In this document: piece after piece, positions 1-8,983 of the stretch
Layout: the number at the start of each line of letters is the position of its first letter
Numbering within the stretch: the first letter of the stretch is position 1
Source of the DNA: Salinispirillum sp049115955
Lineage (GTDB): Bacteria > Pseudomonadota > Gammaproteobacteria > Pseudomonadales > Natronospirillaceae
DNA length: 64,000 nucleotides
Assembly (NCBI GenBank): GCA_049115955.1
Contig: JAGDZJ010000020.1
Location: 1 to 64,000, forward strand
Reading direction: 5' to 3'
The notes under the pieces: generated by a model
Told to the model about the DNA's origin: nothing
Seen by the model: the letters and a program-made list of their open reading frames with translations, nothing else
Databases searched by the model: none
Program-made: the position numbers and the translations under genes

Positions 1-23
1 ACCTCACCTGGAGAGATACAAGG

Positions 24-41
24 GCGGGTGTTTACACCCGC
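24..41. repeat. Hairpin A, twin of the one after the MATE gene
   Basis: An 18-nt hairpin: a 7-bp GC-rich stem (GCGGGTG/CACCCGC) around a TTTA loop. The same 18 nt, with one loop base changed, occurs at 1556-1573 just after the MATE gene. It is followed by a short T-rich stretch, so it may terminate a gene lying left of the window. The terminator reading is inference. Confidence 0.55.
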
Positions 42-168
42 GTTTCGGTTCCTTCACACTCAAATCAATGCCACATTACCCGCATCTTATTACCTTTGTC
101 ACGGTTCAGATCACACCCTGCGTGCTAATATCCACGGCCTTTGTTTTTGATCAACGAGTACGCTTTCC

Positions 169-1542
169 ATGAGCCGCACCAACCATTCTCTCACCAGCGC
201 CGTTCTACCCACTTTCTATCGCCTTTGGATTCCCTCAATGCTCGGCCTGTTGGCGCTGTCGACGGCCAGTATCGTTGACGGTTTGTTCATAGGTAACTAC
301 GTCGGCGCCACTGCGTTGGCCGCCGTAAACCTCATCATTCCGTTTTTCGGCATTCTGTTCGGCCTCGTTTTCATGCTTGCCATGGGCGGTGCCGTGCGCG
401 CCGGAAAATACATTGGTGAGGAAGACTATGCCGCCGCCAGCGGTATTTTCTCTAAGACCTTGATCGCGGTGGTTGCTCTGGCGGCGGCGGTAACAACCCT
501 AGCTCTGGTGTTTGAAACGACCTTACTGCGTGGCCTGGGTGCCACCGACGAAGTGCTGCCGCTGATGCAAACCTACTTCCGCATCACCATGGGCTTTGTT
601 TGGGCGCAACTATTAACGGTTACGCTGTACTTTTTTGTCCGCCTCGACGGCTACCCCGCCCTGGCTGCAATTGCTCTGGCTATTGGCTCCGCCATCAATA
701 TCGGTTTGGACTACCTGTTCATTGCCCACCTGAACCTAGGCATTGCTGGCGCGGCATGGGCTACCGGTATTTCGCAAACCATACCCTTCCTGGTGTTGTG
801 TAGTTATTTCTTGTTCCGCAAAAGACACCTGCACTTCAACTGGCAACAAAAGGGCTGGCGAGAACTGTTTCAGTCCGCTTTCAACGGCTTGTCTGAATTT
901 GTGAACGAAGTCTCGGGCTCCATCATTGCGCTGATCCTCAACTGGCTGTTCGTACTGCGCTACGGTGTCGAAGGCGTCGCGGCGTTTACCGTCCTGAACT
1001 ACTTGCTGGTGATCGGCATGATGATGGTGTTTTCCATCGGCGATGCAGGCGGCGTGTTCGTAAGCCAGAACTTCGGCGCGCGCCAACTGGAGCGTATTCG
1101 ACGCTTTCTGTTGGTCAGTGCCGCCAATGCCATGCTGATCGCGTTTATTTTTGTTGGCTTGCTGGTCGGTTTTACCGAGCAACTGGTTACGGTATTTTTG
1201 CAAGAAGACGAATCTAACGTTATTGCGCTGGCCGTTGAATTAGTAAGCTGGATATGGCCAGTGTTTCTGGTGAACGGCTTGACGATGATCGTCACCTCTT
1301 ACCTCACCGCACTGCACCTACCGGTGGCGTCAGCGCTGATCGCCATGAGCCGCGGACTGATACTACCCGCGGCGCTATTGATCACCCTGTTCGTGCTGCT
1401 GCCAGCACAACCGTTCATTGTTGCCATCCCATTGGCGGAATGGCTGACCTTTGGTTTAGCGTTGTTTTTCTTGTGGCGTTACTTCCCAAATGCGCAGTTG
1501 TTCGAGCGCATTGGCAAACCAGAGACTACACCTTCCGCTTAA
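169..1542 (+). CDS. MATE family multidrug/sodium efflux transporter
   Basis: A 457-residue inner-membrane protein with about twelve hydrophobic segments in two halves, the length and layout of MATE transporters, which export drugs or metabolites in exchange for Na+ or H+. The N-terminal segment has the typical MATE stretch (TASIVDGLFIGNYVGATALAAVNL). The substrate cannot be read from sequence. The ATG at 169 is the first Met and lies before the first membrane segment. The gene stands alone and is bracketed by two near-identical hairpins (24-41 and 1556-1573). The sodium-linked Mrp operon follows on the same strand after about 200 bp, but from its own probable promoter. Confidence 0.85.
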   Translation: MSRTNHSLTSAVLPTFYRLWIPSMLGLLALSTASIVDGLFIGNYVGATALAAVNLIIPFFGILFGLVFMLAMGGAVRAGKYIGEEDYAAASGIFSKTLIAVVALAAAVTTLALVFETTLLRGLGATDEVLPLMQTYFRITMGFVWAQLLTVTLYFFVRLDGYPALAAIALAIGSAINIGLDYLFIAHLNLGIAGAAWATGISQTIPFLVLCSYFLFRKRHLHFNWQQKGWRELFQSAFNGLSEFVNEVSGSIIALILNWLFVLRYGVEGVAAFTVLNYLLVIGMMMVFSIGDAGGVFVSQNFGARQLERIRRFLLVSAANAMLIAFIFVGLLVGFTEQLVTVFLQEDESNVIALAVELVSWIWPVFLVNGLTMIVTSYLTALHLPVASALIAMSRGLILPAALLITLFVLLPAQPFIVAIPLAEWLTFGLALFFLWRYFPNAQLFERIGKPETTPSA

Positions 1543-1555
1543 CCTCAAATGAGCG

Positions 1556-1573
1556 CGGGTGTTTGCACCCGCT
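1556..1573. terminator. Hairpin B after the MATE gene, likely terminator
   Basis: A 7-bp GC-rich stem with a TTTG loop starts 13 nt after the MATE stop codon. Flanking GAGC and GCTC can extend the stem past a one-base bulge. There is no clean U-tract directly behind it, so termination is inferred. It is nearly identical to the hairpin at 24-41. Confidence 0.5.
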
Positions 1574-1672
1574 GCTCGCCCTCAAATTGCAAAATTGCGA
1601 CACCAAGTCTTGCTTCTTATATATAGCTAAACTTTTTTCTTGGCAGGGGGAGCATACACCCACAAATGTGTC

Positions 1673-1678
1673 TATAAT
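1673..1678 (+). promoter_or_regulatory. Candidate -10 box for the mnh/mrp operon
   Basis: A perfect TATAAT about 70 nt upstream of mnhA. No good -35 lies at normal spacing: TTGGCA at 1640-1645 is 27 nt away. Just downstream, GCCCAT (1683-1688) can pair with ATGGGC (1709-1714) around the palindrome CACCGGTG, so the leader may fold. Confidence 0.4.
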
Positions 1679-1746
1679 CCGCGCCCATTACGTCCCGTCA
1701 CCGGTGTGATGGGCCTCATTTGCAACGCATTAGGGAATCTAGCTCG

Positions 1747-4536
1747 ATGACTCTGGCGCTGATCATTCTTTTACCCTTCCTTGGGGTGGCGTTACCCGCC
1801 ATCTTTATTCGTTACGGCCGCAATGCGTCGGCCTGGGCTACAGCGGTTGCTCCTGCCATTGCCTTGGTGCTGTTGTTGTCGCAAGCGCCGTCGGTGTTTG
1901 CTGGCGAAGTGCAGATCATCGCTTGGCAGTGGCTGCCCTCGCTCGGCTTGAACATCAGCTTCCGCTTGGACGGTCTGTCGTTTCTATTCGCCTTGTTGAT
2001 TTTAGCCATCGGTTTATTGGTGATTCTCTACGGGCGATACTATTTGTCTGAGAAAGACCCTATGGGCCGTTTCTTCGGCATTTTATTGCTGTTCATGGGT
2101 GCCATGATGGGCGTGGTGACGGCCAACAACCTGCTCTTATTGGTACTGTTCTGGGAACTCACCAGTTTAAGTTCGTTCCTGCTGATCGGCTTTTGGGGTC
2201 ACCGTTCCGACGCGCGGCGTGGTGCACGTATGGCGCTGACGGTCACGGGCGGCGGCGGTTTGGCGTTACTGGCCGGGGTTATTTTGATCGGTCATGTGGT
2301 GGGTTCTTTCGATCTGTCTGAGGTGCTGGCGGCGGGCGACCAAATTCGGGCGCATGCGTATTATCCCTACATTATTCTGCTGGTGCTGTTGGGTGTGTTC
2401 ACCAAGTCAGCGCAATTCCCCTTTCATTTTTGGTTGCCACACGCGATGTCCGCCCCTACGCCGGTGTCGGCCTATTTGCATTCCGCCACTATGGTTAAGG
2501 CAGGTGTTTTCTTGCTGGCGCGCTTGTATCCGGCACTGTCGGGTACGGAAATGTGGTTCGTTATTGTGTCGCTCACGGGCCTGGCCACGCTCACGTTGGG
2601 CGCGGTGGTGGCGTTGTTCAAGCACGATTTAAAGGGCTTGTTGGCCTACTCCACCATCAGCCATTTGGGGTTAATTACTCTGCTGTTCGGCTTGGACACG
2701 CAGTTGGCCGTTATTGCCGCGCTGTTCCATTTAATGAACCACGCTACCTTTAAGGCTTCGCTGTTTATGGCGGCAGGCATTGTTGACCACGAAACCGGCA
2801 CACGAGATATTCGCTTGCTGTCTGGGTTACGCCATTATATGCCCTATACGGCAGCTTTGGGGTTGATCGCGGTGGCGGCAATGGCTGGGGTGCCCTTATT
2901 GAACGGGTTCCTCAGTACCGAAATGTTCTTAGCTGAGTCGTTAGAACAAAGTGTATTAGGGACCTGGAGCTGGCTCATTCCAGTGGTTGCTGTATTTGCC
3001 AAGGTCTTTTCTGTGGCGTATTCGGTGCGCTTCGTTCACAGCGTATTCTTCGGCCCGAAAGCCGAAAACCTGCCTAAAAAGCCGCATGAAGCACCCTTCT
3101 TTATGCGTGCGCCGGTGTTGTTTTTGGTGTTTCTCTGCTTGGCGGTGGGTATTTTCCCCGTAGTGTTCATTGGTAGTATTTTGAACGCTGCAGCGGGTGC
3201 CACCACACAAGCGCCTCTGCCCTACTATTCATTGTCGTTATGGCACGGCATCAACTTACCGTTAATCATGTCCATTACCGCTATGGCATTAGGCGTTGTG
3301 GTGTACTTACTGCGCCATCGGTTGTTTGCGTTGTGGGACAAGTTGCCTCCGCTCAGCGCGCCTTTGGTGTTTGAAACCATTTTGCATCAGGGCTACATCG
3401 TTCCGGCGCGCAAAATCACCAAGCTGTTAGAAAGTGGGCGCCCGCAAAGCTATATCGCGATGTTAATCGGGTTTACCATTGTGGCGGCGGGTTCTGCGTT
3501 GTGGTCGTTAGAGCAATGGCAGGGTTCGCTGGCTATGCAACCCCTAGACTTCCCTTCCGTTGTGATTGCGCTGGCCATGATCGTCACGGCGCTCTGTACG
3601 ACCATTTGGCACCATCGTCGCTTGTCTGCACTGTTGTTCATCAGTGTGGTAGGTTTGGGCGTCGCCTTGGCGTTTGCCCGTTTCTCTGCACCGGATTTGG
3701 CACTTACACAGTTGTCGGTGGAAGTGGTGAGCCTGGTATTACTGATGCTGATTCTCTTTTTACTGCCTGAGAAAAGCCCGTTTGACTCCTCGTACCGCCG
3801 CATTTGGCGTGATGGCTTTATCGCCGTACTGGGTGCGTTGGTGATTGGGGTAATAACCTTCGCCATTCTCACCCGCCCCGGTGAAAGCATTGGCGACTAC
3901 TACTTGCAGCAAAGCGTGCCCGGCGGTGGCGGTGCTAACGTGGTGAACGTGATTCTGGTGGATTTCCGGGGCTTCGATACCTTCGGCGAAATTACCGTAT
4001 TGGCGATTGCGGCCATCGGCATCTTCGGCTTGTTGGACGGCATGAAGCTGTTTAATCCGGCCATTGATGCGCAGCGGCATTATGCACTGGACCGTCACCC
4101 GTTGTTGCTAACGGTACTGAACATGCCGTTATTGCCACTGGCTTTGATGGTGTCTGTGTACATTTTCCTGCGCGGCCACAATTTACCCGGCGGCGGTTTC
4201 ATTGCCGGGTTGATCACGGCCATTGCTTTGCTGTTGCAGTACCTCACTAACGGCTTGGCGTGGACCAACCGCCGCATGTCAGGCAACTATCACCCGGTTG
4301 TTGCCTCAGGTGTGCTGATCGCCGCAATTACCGCCATGGGGGCCTGGGTATTCGGCAAGCCGTTGCTCACTTCGTGGCATAACCATGTACACATTCCCCT
4401 CATTGGTGACATTGAACTGGCTTCGGCCATGGCGTTTGACCTCGGTGTGTACCTGGCGGTGATTGGCGCGACGCTGCTGATTCTCGCCAACTTGGGCAAG
4501 CTTACTCCTTTCACCAGTGACGATTCGGAGCTCTGA
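1747..4536 (+). CDS. mnhA: Mrp/Mnh cation antiporter subunit A, fused to B (MnhAB)
   Basis: The largest subunit (929 aa) of the multi-subunit Na+(K+)/H+ antiporter in the inner membrane. The N-terminal ~500 residues resemble the complex I subunit NuoL, with the proton-channel stretch FPFHFWLPHAMSAPTPVSA. The C-terminal third carries the DUF4040 region and an MnhB-like domain (PLALMVSVYIFLRGHNLPGG), so A and B are fused as in group 2 Mrp systems. I chose ATG 1747, ten bases after AGGGA, over an upstream TTG at 1720 because the protein then begins directly with the first membrane helix. It leads a six-gene operon, mnhAB-C-D-E-F-G, involved in Na+ tolerance and pH homeostasis. Confidence 0.92.
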   Translation: MTLALIILLPFLGVALPAIFIRYGRNASAWATAVAPAIALVLLLSQAPSVFAGEVQIIAWQWLPSLGLNISFRLDGLSFLFALLILAIGLLVILYGRYYLSEKDPMGRFFGILLLFMGAMMGVVTANNLLLLVLFWELTSLSSFLLIGFWGHRSDARRGARMALTVTGGGGLALLAGVILIGHVVGSFDLSEVLAAGDQIRAHAYYPYIILLVLLGVFTKSAQFPFHFWLPHAMSAPTPVSAYLHSATMVKAGVFLLARLYPALSGTEMWFVIVSLTGLATLTLGAVVALFKHDLKGLLAYSTISHLGLITLLFGLDTQLAVIAALFHLMNHATFKASLFMAAGIVDHETGTRDIRLLSGLRHYMPYTAALGLIAVAAMAGVPLLNGFLSTEMFLAESLEQSVLGTWSWLIPVVAVFAKVFSVAYSVRFVHSVFFGPKAENLPKKPHEAPFFMRAPVLFLVFLCLAVGIFPVVFIGSILNAAAGATTQAPLPYYSLSLWHGINLPLIMSITAMALGVVVYLLRHRLFALWDKLPPLSAPLVFETILHQGYIVPARKITKLLESGRPQSYIAMLIGFTIVAAGSALWSLEQWQGSLAMQPLDFPSVVIALAMIVTALCTTIWHHRRLSALLFISVVGLGVALAFARFSAPDLALTQLSVEVVSLVLLMLILFLLPEKSPFDSSYRRIWRDGFIAVLGALVIGVITFAILTRPGESIGDYYLQQSVPGGGGANVVNVILVDFRGFDTFGEITVLAIAAIGIFGLLDGMKLFNPAIDAQRHYALDRHPLLLTVLNMPLLPLALMVSVYIFLRGHNLPGGGFIAGLITAIALLLQYLTNGLAWTNRRMSGNYHPVVASGVLIAAITAMGAWVFGKPLLTSWHNHVHIPLIGDIELASAMAFDLGVYLAVIGATLLILANLGKLTPFTSDDSEL

Positions 4537-4537
4537 C

Positions 4538-4876
4538 ATGGAACTTCTTTATGCACTTGTCGTGGCCGTGTTAACCGGCTGTGGTATTTACTTGTTGTTA
4601 CGCGCGCGGACTTTTCCTGTGGTGATGGGTTTGATGATGCTGTCTTACGCGGTCAATTTGTTTTTGATCGCCATGGGCCGTTTACGCACTGGTGCTCCGG
4701 CCATTATTGAGACTGATGCGGCCTATACAGACCCCATTCCGCAGGCCTTGGTACTGACCGCCATTGTCATCGGCTTCGCGATGACGTCGTTCGTCACCGT
4801 GTTGGCGTTACGGGCGCGAGGTGAAATGGGCAACGACCACGTAGATGGTAACGAGGAACAGGAGCCAGGACGATGA
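4538..4876 (+). CDS. mnhC: Mrp/Mnh antiporter subunit C (NuoK-like)
   Basis: A 112-residue membrane protein with three hydrophobic helices, homologous to complex I subunit NuoK, containing the family stretch DPIPQALVLTAIVIGFA. It starts one base after the mnhA stop (4536), which rules out the longer open frame from 4517. Its end overlaps mnhD by four bases (ATGA at 4873), indicating translational coupling within the antiporter operon. Confidence 0.92.
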   Translation: MELLYALVVAVLTGCGIYLLLRARTFPVVMGLMMLSYAVNLFLIAMGRLRTGAPAIIETDAAYTDPIPQALVLTAIVIGFAMTSFVTVLALRARGEMGNDHVDGNEEQEPGR

Positions 4877-6390
4877 TGCAACATTGGATTACGCTCCCCG
4901 TACTTTGGCCGCTATTAACCGGGGTGCTGTTGATTTTTATGGCTCGCTCCAGCCGCAATGCCAAGCGCATTGTCAGTGTAACGTCGGCCGTGCTGGCGGT
5001 ACCGATGATGTGGGTGTTGTTGCAGCAAGCGGCCATGGGCCAGTATCAGGTGTATGCCGTCGGCAACTGGGTGCCGCCGTTTGGTATTGTGTTGGTGCTC
5101 GACCGCTTAGCCGCCATGATGTTGATGATGACGGCGGTGCTTGCCGCCCTGGCCTTATTCTACGGTATTCGGGGTGACGACAAGCCAGGGCGGAACTTCC
5201 ACCCGCTGTTCCATTTTCAGCTTATGGGTATTCAGGGCGCGTTTTTAACCGGCGACATCTTTAACCTGTTTGTGTTTTTTGAAATCTTGTTGATTTCATC
5301 TTACGGTTTGCTGATGCATGGCGCTGGCCCGGCACGTACCCGTGCCACCTTGCATTATGTCATTTTGAACCTCACCGGTTCGGCCTTGTTCTTGATTGGG
5401 GTGGGTACGTTGTATGGCGTACTCGGCACGTTAAACATGGCCGATATGGTCTTGGCGATGCGTGATGTGCCCGCAGCAGACTTACCCTTGGCGCGTGCTG
5501 GCGGGTTGATCCTGTTGATTGTATTCGGTCTAAAAGCCGCCATGCTGCCGTTGTACTTCTGGCTGCCCAATGCGTACAGCTCGGCCAGCCCGTCTGTCGC
5601 GTCACTGTTTGCCATTATGACCAAAGTCGGCGTGTACAGTATATTGCGTGTGCATGGCTTGCTGTTTGGAACCAGCGCCGGTGAAGTGGCAGGTAGCATT
5701 AACGAGTGGTTATGGCCGATTGCCGCGCTGACTATGGTGTTTGGGGCCATCGGGGTAATTGGGGCGCGCACGCTGAAGCGTGTGGTGTCCTATTTGGTGA
5801 TAGTCTCGGTAGGCACGCTGTTGATTGTGGTGGCGTCAGACCATGAACCGACGCTAGCAGGTGGGTTGTTTTACCTCATTCATTCCACATTCATTACCGC
5901 AGCGTTGTTCTTGTTGGCCGACATCATTGCGGGCCAACGCGGTGCGGTATTAGATGACCTGTCACCCGCGCCCGAAGTCACCCAACCACGTTTGCTGGGA
6001 GTGATCTTTTTCTTTTCCGCGGCCAGTGTGGCAGGCCTGCCACCGTTGTCGGGTTTTATTGGCAAGGCACTCATTCTGCAAGGCTCCGCAGGGCAGGCCT
6101 TTGCACCGCTGATGTGGTTAATTCTATTGGCAGCTGGCTTGGTGGCGTTGATTTCCCTGTCGCGTGCGGGCAGCACTATTTTTTGGCGCGTAACCGACCA
6201 ACCCAACGGCGGCCGAAAAGCCGACAAAATGAAGTTGTTGGTGGCGGGCGTACTGTTATTGATCAGCCCGGCGTTATCTATTCTCGGTGAACCCGTTATT
6301 CAATTTGTTACCGCTACCGCAGCCCAAGTGATGGATACTGAAGGCTACGTTCGTGCGGTATTGGGCTCGACGCAGCGCGGAGGTTTCTAA
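4873..6390 (+). CDS. mnhD: Mrp/Mnh antiporter subunit D (NuoN/M-like)
   Basis: A 505-residue polytopic protein related to the proton-pumping complex I subunits NuoM/NuoN. It carries the conserved GDIFNLFVFFEILLISSYGL helix and the FGLKAAMLPLYFWLPNAYSS loop-helix with the channel lysine. It forms the second large antiporter-like subunit of the Mrp complex with MnhA. The start overlaps mnhC by four bases; the stop is one base before the mnhE start codon. Confidence 0.93.
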   Translation: MMQHWITLPVLWPLLTGVLLIFMARSSRNAKRIVSVTSAVLAVPMMWVLLQQAAMGQYQVYAVGNWVPPFGIVLVLDRLAAMMLMMTAVLAALALFYGIRGDDKPGRNFHPLFHFQLMGIQGAFLTGDIFNLFVFFEILLISSYGLLMHGAGPARTRATLHYVILNLTGSALFLIGVGTLYGVLGTLNMADMVLAMRDVPAADLPLARAGGLILLIVFGLKAAMLPLYFWLPNAYSSASPSVASLFAIMTKVGVYSILRVHGLLFGTSAGEVAGSINEWLWPIAALTMVFGAIGVIGARTLKRVVSYLVIVSVGTLLIVVASDHEPTLAGGLFYLIHSTFITAALFLLADIIAGQRGAVLDDLSPAPEVTQPRLLGVIFFFSAASVAGLPPLSGFIGKALILQGSAGQAFAPLMWLILLAAGLVALISLSRAGSTIFWRVTDQPNGGRKADKMKLLVAGVLLLISPALSILGEPVIQFVTATAAQVMDTEGYVRAVLGSTQRGGF

Positions 6391-6391
6391 C

Positions 6392-6910
6392 ATGCCCATT
6401 CGTGACGAAGTACAACAGCCTTTACCCCCTAGGCGCTGGCTCCCCCACCCTATGGTGAGTCTGGTGCTGGTGATTGTTTGGCAGATACTGGCCGAATCAC
6501 CCAGTTTAGGCAGCCTTGTTATGGGGTTGTTTTTGGGTTGGTTTCTGCCTTGGCTCACCCAGCGTTTGTGGGCATTTCCGGTACAGATTCGTGGTTGGGT
6601 ACCGCTGGTGCGTTATGCCTTTTTGGTGCTCTGGGACATTACCATGTCGAACATCGCTATGTTGCGCCATACACTGGGGCCTATCCGCAACCTACAGCCC
6701 GCTTTTTTTGAAGTTCCGCTAGATCTCACCAACCCCATAGCCATTACCGTACTGGCCAACACCATTACATTAACACCGGGTACGGTGTCGGCGGATGTAT
6801 CCCCCGCGCGCGATAAGATTCTTGTGCACGGTTTGCATGTACCCGACATCGCGGCGGCCATCGCTGACATCAAGGGGCGTTACGAAGCACCGCTTAAGGA
6901 GATTCTCTAA
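6392..6910 (+). CDS. mnhE: Mrp/Mnh antiporter subunit E
   Basis: A 172-residue subunit unique to Mrp antiporters: two or three N-terminal membrane helices followed by a cytoplasmic domain with the family signature NTITLTPGTVSADV. I chose ATG 6392, preceded by a GGAGG-type ribosome site at about 6379-6384 inside the end of mnhD. The stop overlaps the mnhF start by one base (TAATG). Confidence 0.92.
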   Translation: MPIRDEVQQPLPPRRWLPHPMVSLVLVIVWQILAESPSLGSLVMGLFLGWFLPWLTQRLWAFPVQIRGWVPLVRYAFLVLWDITMSNIAMLRHTLGPIRNLQPAFFEVPLDLTNPIAITVLANTITLTPGTVSADVSPARDKILVHGLHVPDIAAAIADIKGRYEAPLKEIL

Positions 6911-7179
6911 TGCTGCAATTTGCCATTGTTTTGACCTTGGTTCTGTACAGCGTTTCTGCCTTGTTGACGCTGTACCGCATGGTGATTGGGCCGGACCTAC
7001 CCGACCGGATTCTGACCCTAGACACCCTCTACGTGAACGCCATTGCACTGATTATTGTGTTTGGTATGTGGCTGAATACCACGATGTTTTTTGAGGCCGC
7101 CCTATTGATTGCCATGATGGGGTTTGTCGGCACGGTTGCGGTATGTAAGTACATACTGCGCGGCAACCTAATTGAATAA
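6910..7179 (+). CDS. mnhF: Mrp/Mnh antiporter subunit F
   Basis: An 89-residue membrane protein with three helices and the family stretch GPDLPDRILTLDTLYVNAIA, the usual length for MnhF/MrpF. It is coupled to mnhE by a one-base overlap. It is an essential small membrane subunit of the antiporter complex. Confidence 0.92.
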   Translation: MLQFAIVLTLVLYSVSALLTLYRMVIGPDLPDRILTLDTLYVNAIALIIVFGMWLNTTMFFEAALLIAMMGFVGTVAVCKYILRGNLIE

Positions 7180-7190
7180 GGAGACAGCTC

Positions 7191-7541
7191 ATGCCCTTGT
7201 GGATTGAAGCCATTATTTCGTTTTTTCTGGTCGGCGGGGCTTTGTTTGCCTTAGCTGGCTCGGTGGGTCTGGTTCGCTTCCCTGATTTCTATACGCGGGT
7301 ACACGCCCCGACGATGGGGTTAACCCTAGGCGTAGGTGGCACTTTGATTGGCTCGGTGATCTATTTCAGTGTCACCAAAGGTACGCTGAACATTCACGAG
7401 CTGATGATCTCGATGTTTCTGTTCATCACTGCGCCCGTCAGTGGGCACATGATGGCGAAAGCCGCGATGCACTTGCAGGTGAAGCGCAGCGCCGCCACGA
7501 AGGGTGAACCGTGGCGGAACCTCGATAAAGACAAGGGCTAA
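7191..7541 (+). CDS. mnhG: Mrp/Mnh antiporter subunit G
   Basis: A 116-residue membrane protein with three helices and the signature GSVGLVRFPDFYTRVHAPT of the MnhG/MrpG (PhaG) family. A strong ribosome site (AAGGAG) lies upstream of ATG 7191. It ends the antiporter operon and its stop overlaps the stop of the convergent rimO gene by four bases, leaving no room for a separate terminator between them. Confidence 0.92.
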   Translation: MPLWIEAIISFFLVGGALFALAGSVGLVRFPDFYTRVHAPTMGLTLGVGGTLIGSVIYFSVTKGTLNIHELMISMFLFITAPVSGHMMAKAAMHLQVKRSAATKGEPWRNLDKDKG

Positions 7542-8851
7542 ATGGGATGCGCCCACAGGTCATACTCATCTGCTTCTTCTATCACCACGCGCACAATATC
7601 GCCCACCTTCAGGTGGGTCTGATCGTCCAAGAACACTTGGCCGTCGATCTCTGGCGCATCGCCCATGGTGCGACCTACAGCGCCTTCTTCCACCACTTCG
7701 TCGATGATGACGTCCATCTCCTGACCCACTTTGAGCTGCAAACGCGCCGCACTGATGCGCTGCTGCACACTCATAAAGCGGTCGTAGCGTTCCTGCTTGA
7801 TGTGCTCGGGCACGGGGTCGGGCAGGTCATTGGCGGCGGCGCCAGTTACCGGTGAGTACTGGAAGCACCCGACTCGGTCGAGCTGCGCTTCTTCTAAGAA
7901 GTCGAGCAACATCTGGAAGTCTTCTTCGGTTTCACCGGGGAAGCCGACGATGAAGGTCGAACGCAGTGTCAGTTCCGGTACCATCTCGCGCCATTTCTTG
8001 ATGCGGTCGAGTACTTTTTCGCTGTGCGCTGGGCGCTTCATCAATTTCAGAATACGCGGACTGGCGTGCTGAAACGGAATATCCAAGTATGGCAAGATCA
8101 AGCCGTCGGCCATCAAAGGAATGATCTCATCCACATGCGGGTACGGGTACACGTAGTGCAACCGTACCCAAGCGCCCAGTTTACCCAGCTCCACACAGAG
8201 TTCGGTCATGCGGGCTTTCACTGGCTGGCCGTCCCAGAAACCGGTGCGGTATTTTACGTCGACACCGTAGGCTGAGGTGTCTTGTGAAATCACCAGCAAT
8301 TCGCGGGTGCCGCTTTCCACCAAACGCTTGGCTTCGTTCAGCACATCGCCTACCGGGCGGCTGTCGAGGTCGCCGCGCATAGAGGGAATGATGCAGAAGG
8401 TGCAGCGGTGGTTGCAGCCTTCCGAAATTTTCAAATACGAATAATGGCGCGGTGTCAGCTTGTAACCGGCAGGCGGCACCAGGCTGGTAAAGGGATCGTG
8501 TTGTGGCGGAATCACCTCATGCACTTGCTTGACCACGGTTTCGTAGGCATGTGGGCCAGTAACGGCCATAACGTTCGGGTGTACCTGACGAATTTCGTCT
8601 TCGCGCGCGCCTAAGCAACCGGTGACCAGCACCTTGCCGTTTTCTTTCAAGGCGTCACCGATGGCGTCCAGAGACTCCTGCACGGCGCTGTCGATGAAGC
8701 CACAGGTGTTCACAATGACCACGTCCGCGTCGTGGTAGCTCGGCACCAAATCATACCCCTCGCTGCGCAGTTGCGTGATGATACGCTCTGAATCAACGGT
8801 GTTTTTGGGACATCCTAAGGAGACGAAACCGACTTTGCCTTGCTGGGTCAT
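7538..8851 (-). CDS. rimO: Ribosomal protein S12 methylthiotransferase RimO
   Basis: A 437-residue radical-SAM enzyme that adds a methylthio group to an Asp residue of ribosomal protein S12. Visible are the N-terminal UPF0004 domain with cysteines for the auxiliary Fe-S cluster (SLGCPKNTVDSE, NTCGFID, TGCLG), the radical-SAM motif CNHRCTFC, and a C-terminal TRAM domain. The MTTase relative miaB is also in this window (36582-37937); the SLGCPKN start marks this copy as RimO. Monocistronic and convergent with mnhG. Confidence 0.95.
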   Translation of the reverse strand: MTQQGKVGFVSLGCPKNTVDSERIITQLRSEGYDLVPSYHDADVVIVNTCGFIDSAVQESLDAIGDALKENGKVLVTGCLGAREDEIRQVHPNVMAVTGPHAYETVVKQVHEVIPPQHDPFTSLVPPAGYKLTPRHYSYLKISEGCNHRCTFCIIPSMRGDLDSRPVGDVLNEAKRLVESGTRELLVISQDTSAYGVDVKYRTGFWDGQPVKARMTELCVELGKLGAWVRLHYVYPYPHVDEIIPLMADGLILPYLDIPFQHASPRILKLMKRPAHSEKVLDRIKKWREMVPELTLRSTFIVGFPGETEEDFQMLLDFLEEAQLDRVGCFQYSPVTGAAANDLPDPVPEHIKQERYDRFMSVQQRISAARLQLKVGQEMDVIIDEVVEEGAVGRTMGDAPEIDGQVFLDDQTHLKVGDIVRVVIEEADEYDLWAHPI

Positions 8852-8983
8852 GCTGTTGTGCCTGTACGAAAATTAAACCGGGGCGCTGATTGTACGGAGC
8901 TGGAATAAAGGTGCAAGCAGTATGGCTTTTTTCTGCCGTTCCGCTATATTTCGCGCTTTCTCACCTGCACGGAAATAAACGGC

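Noticed and set aside
1254..1709. A 151-codon plus-strand frame spanning the end of the MATE gene
   Set aside because: Overlaps the real gene in another frame and runs through the hairpin and promoter region.
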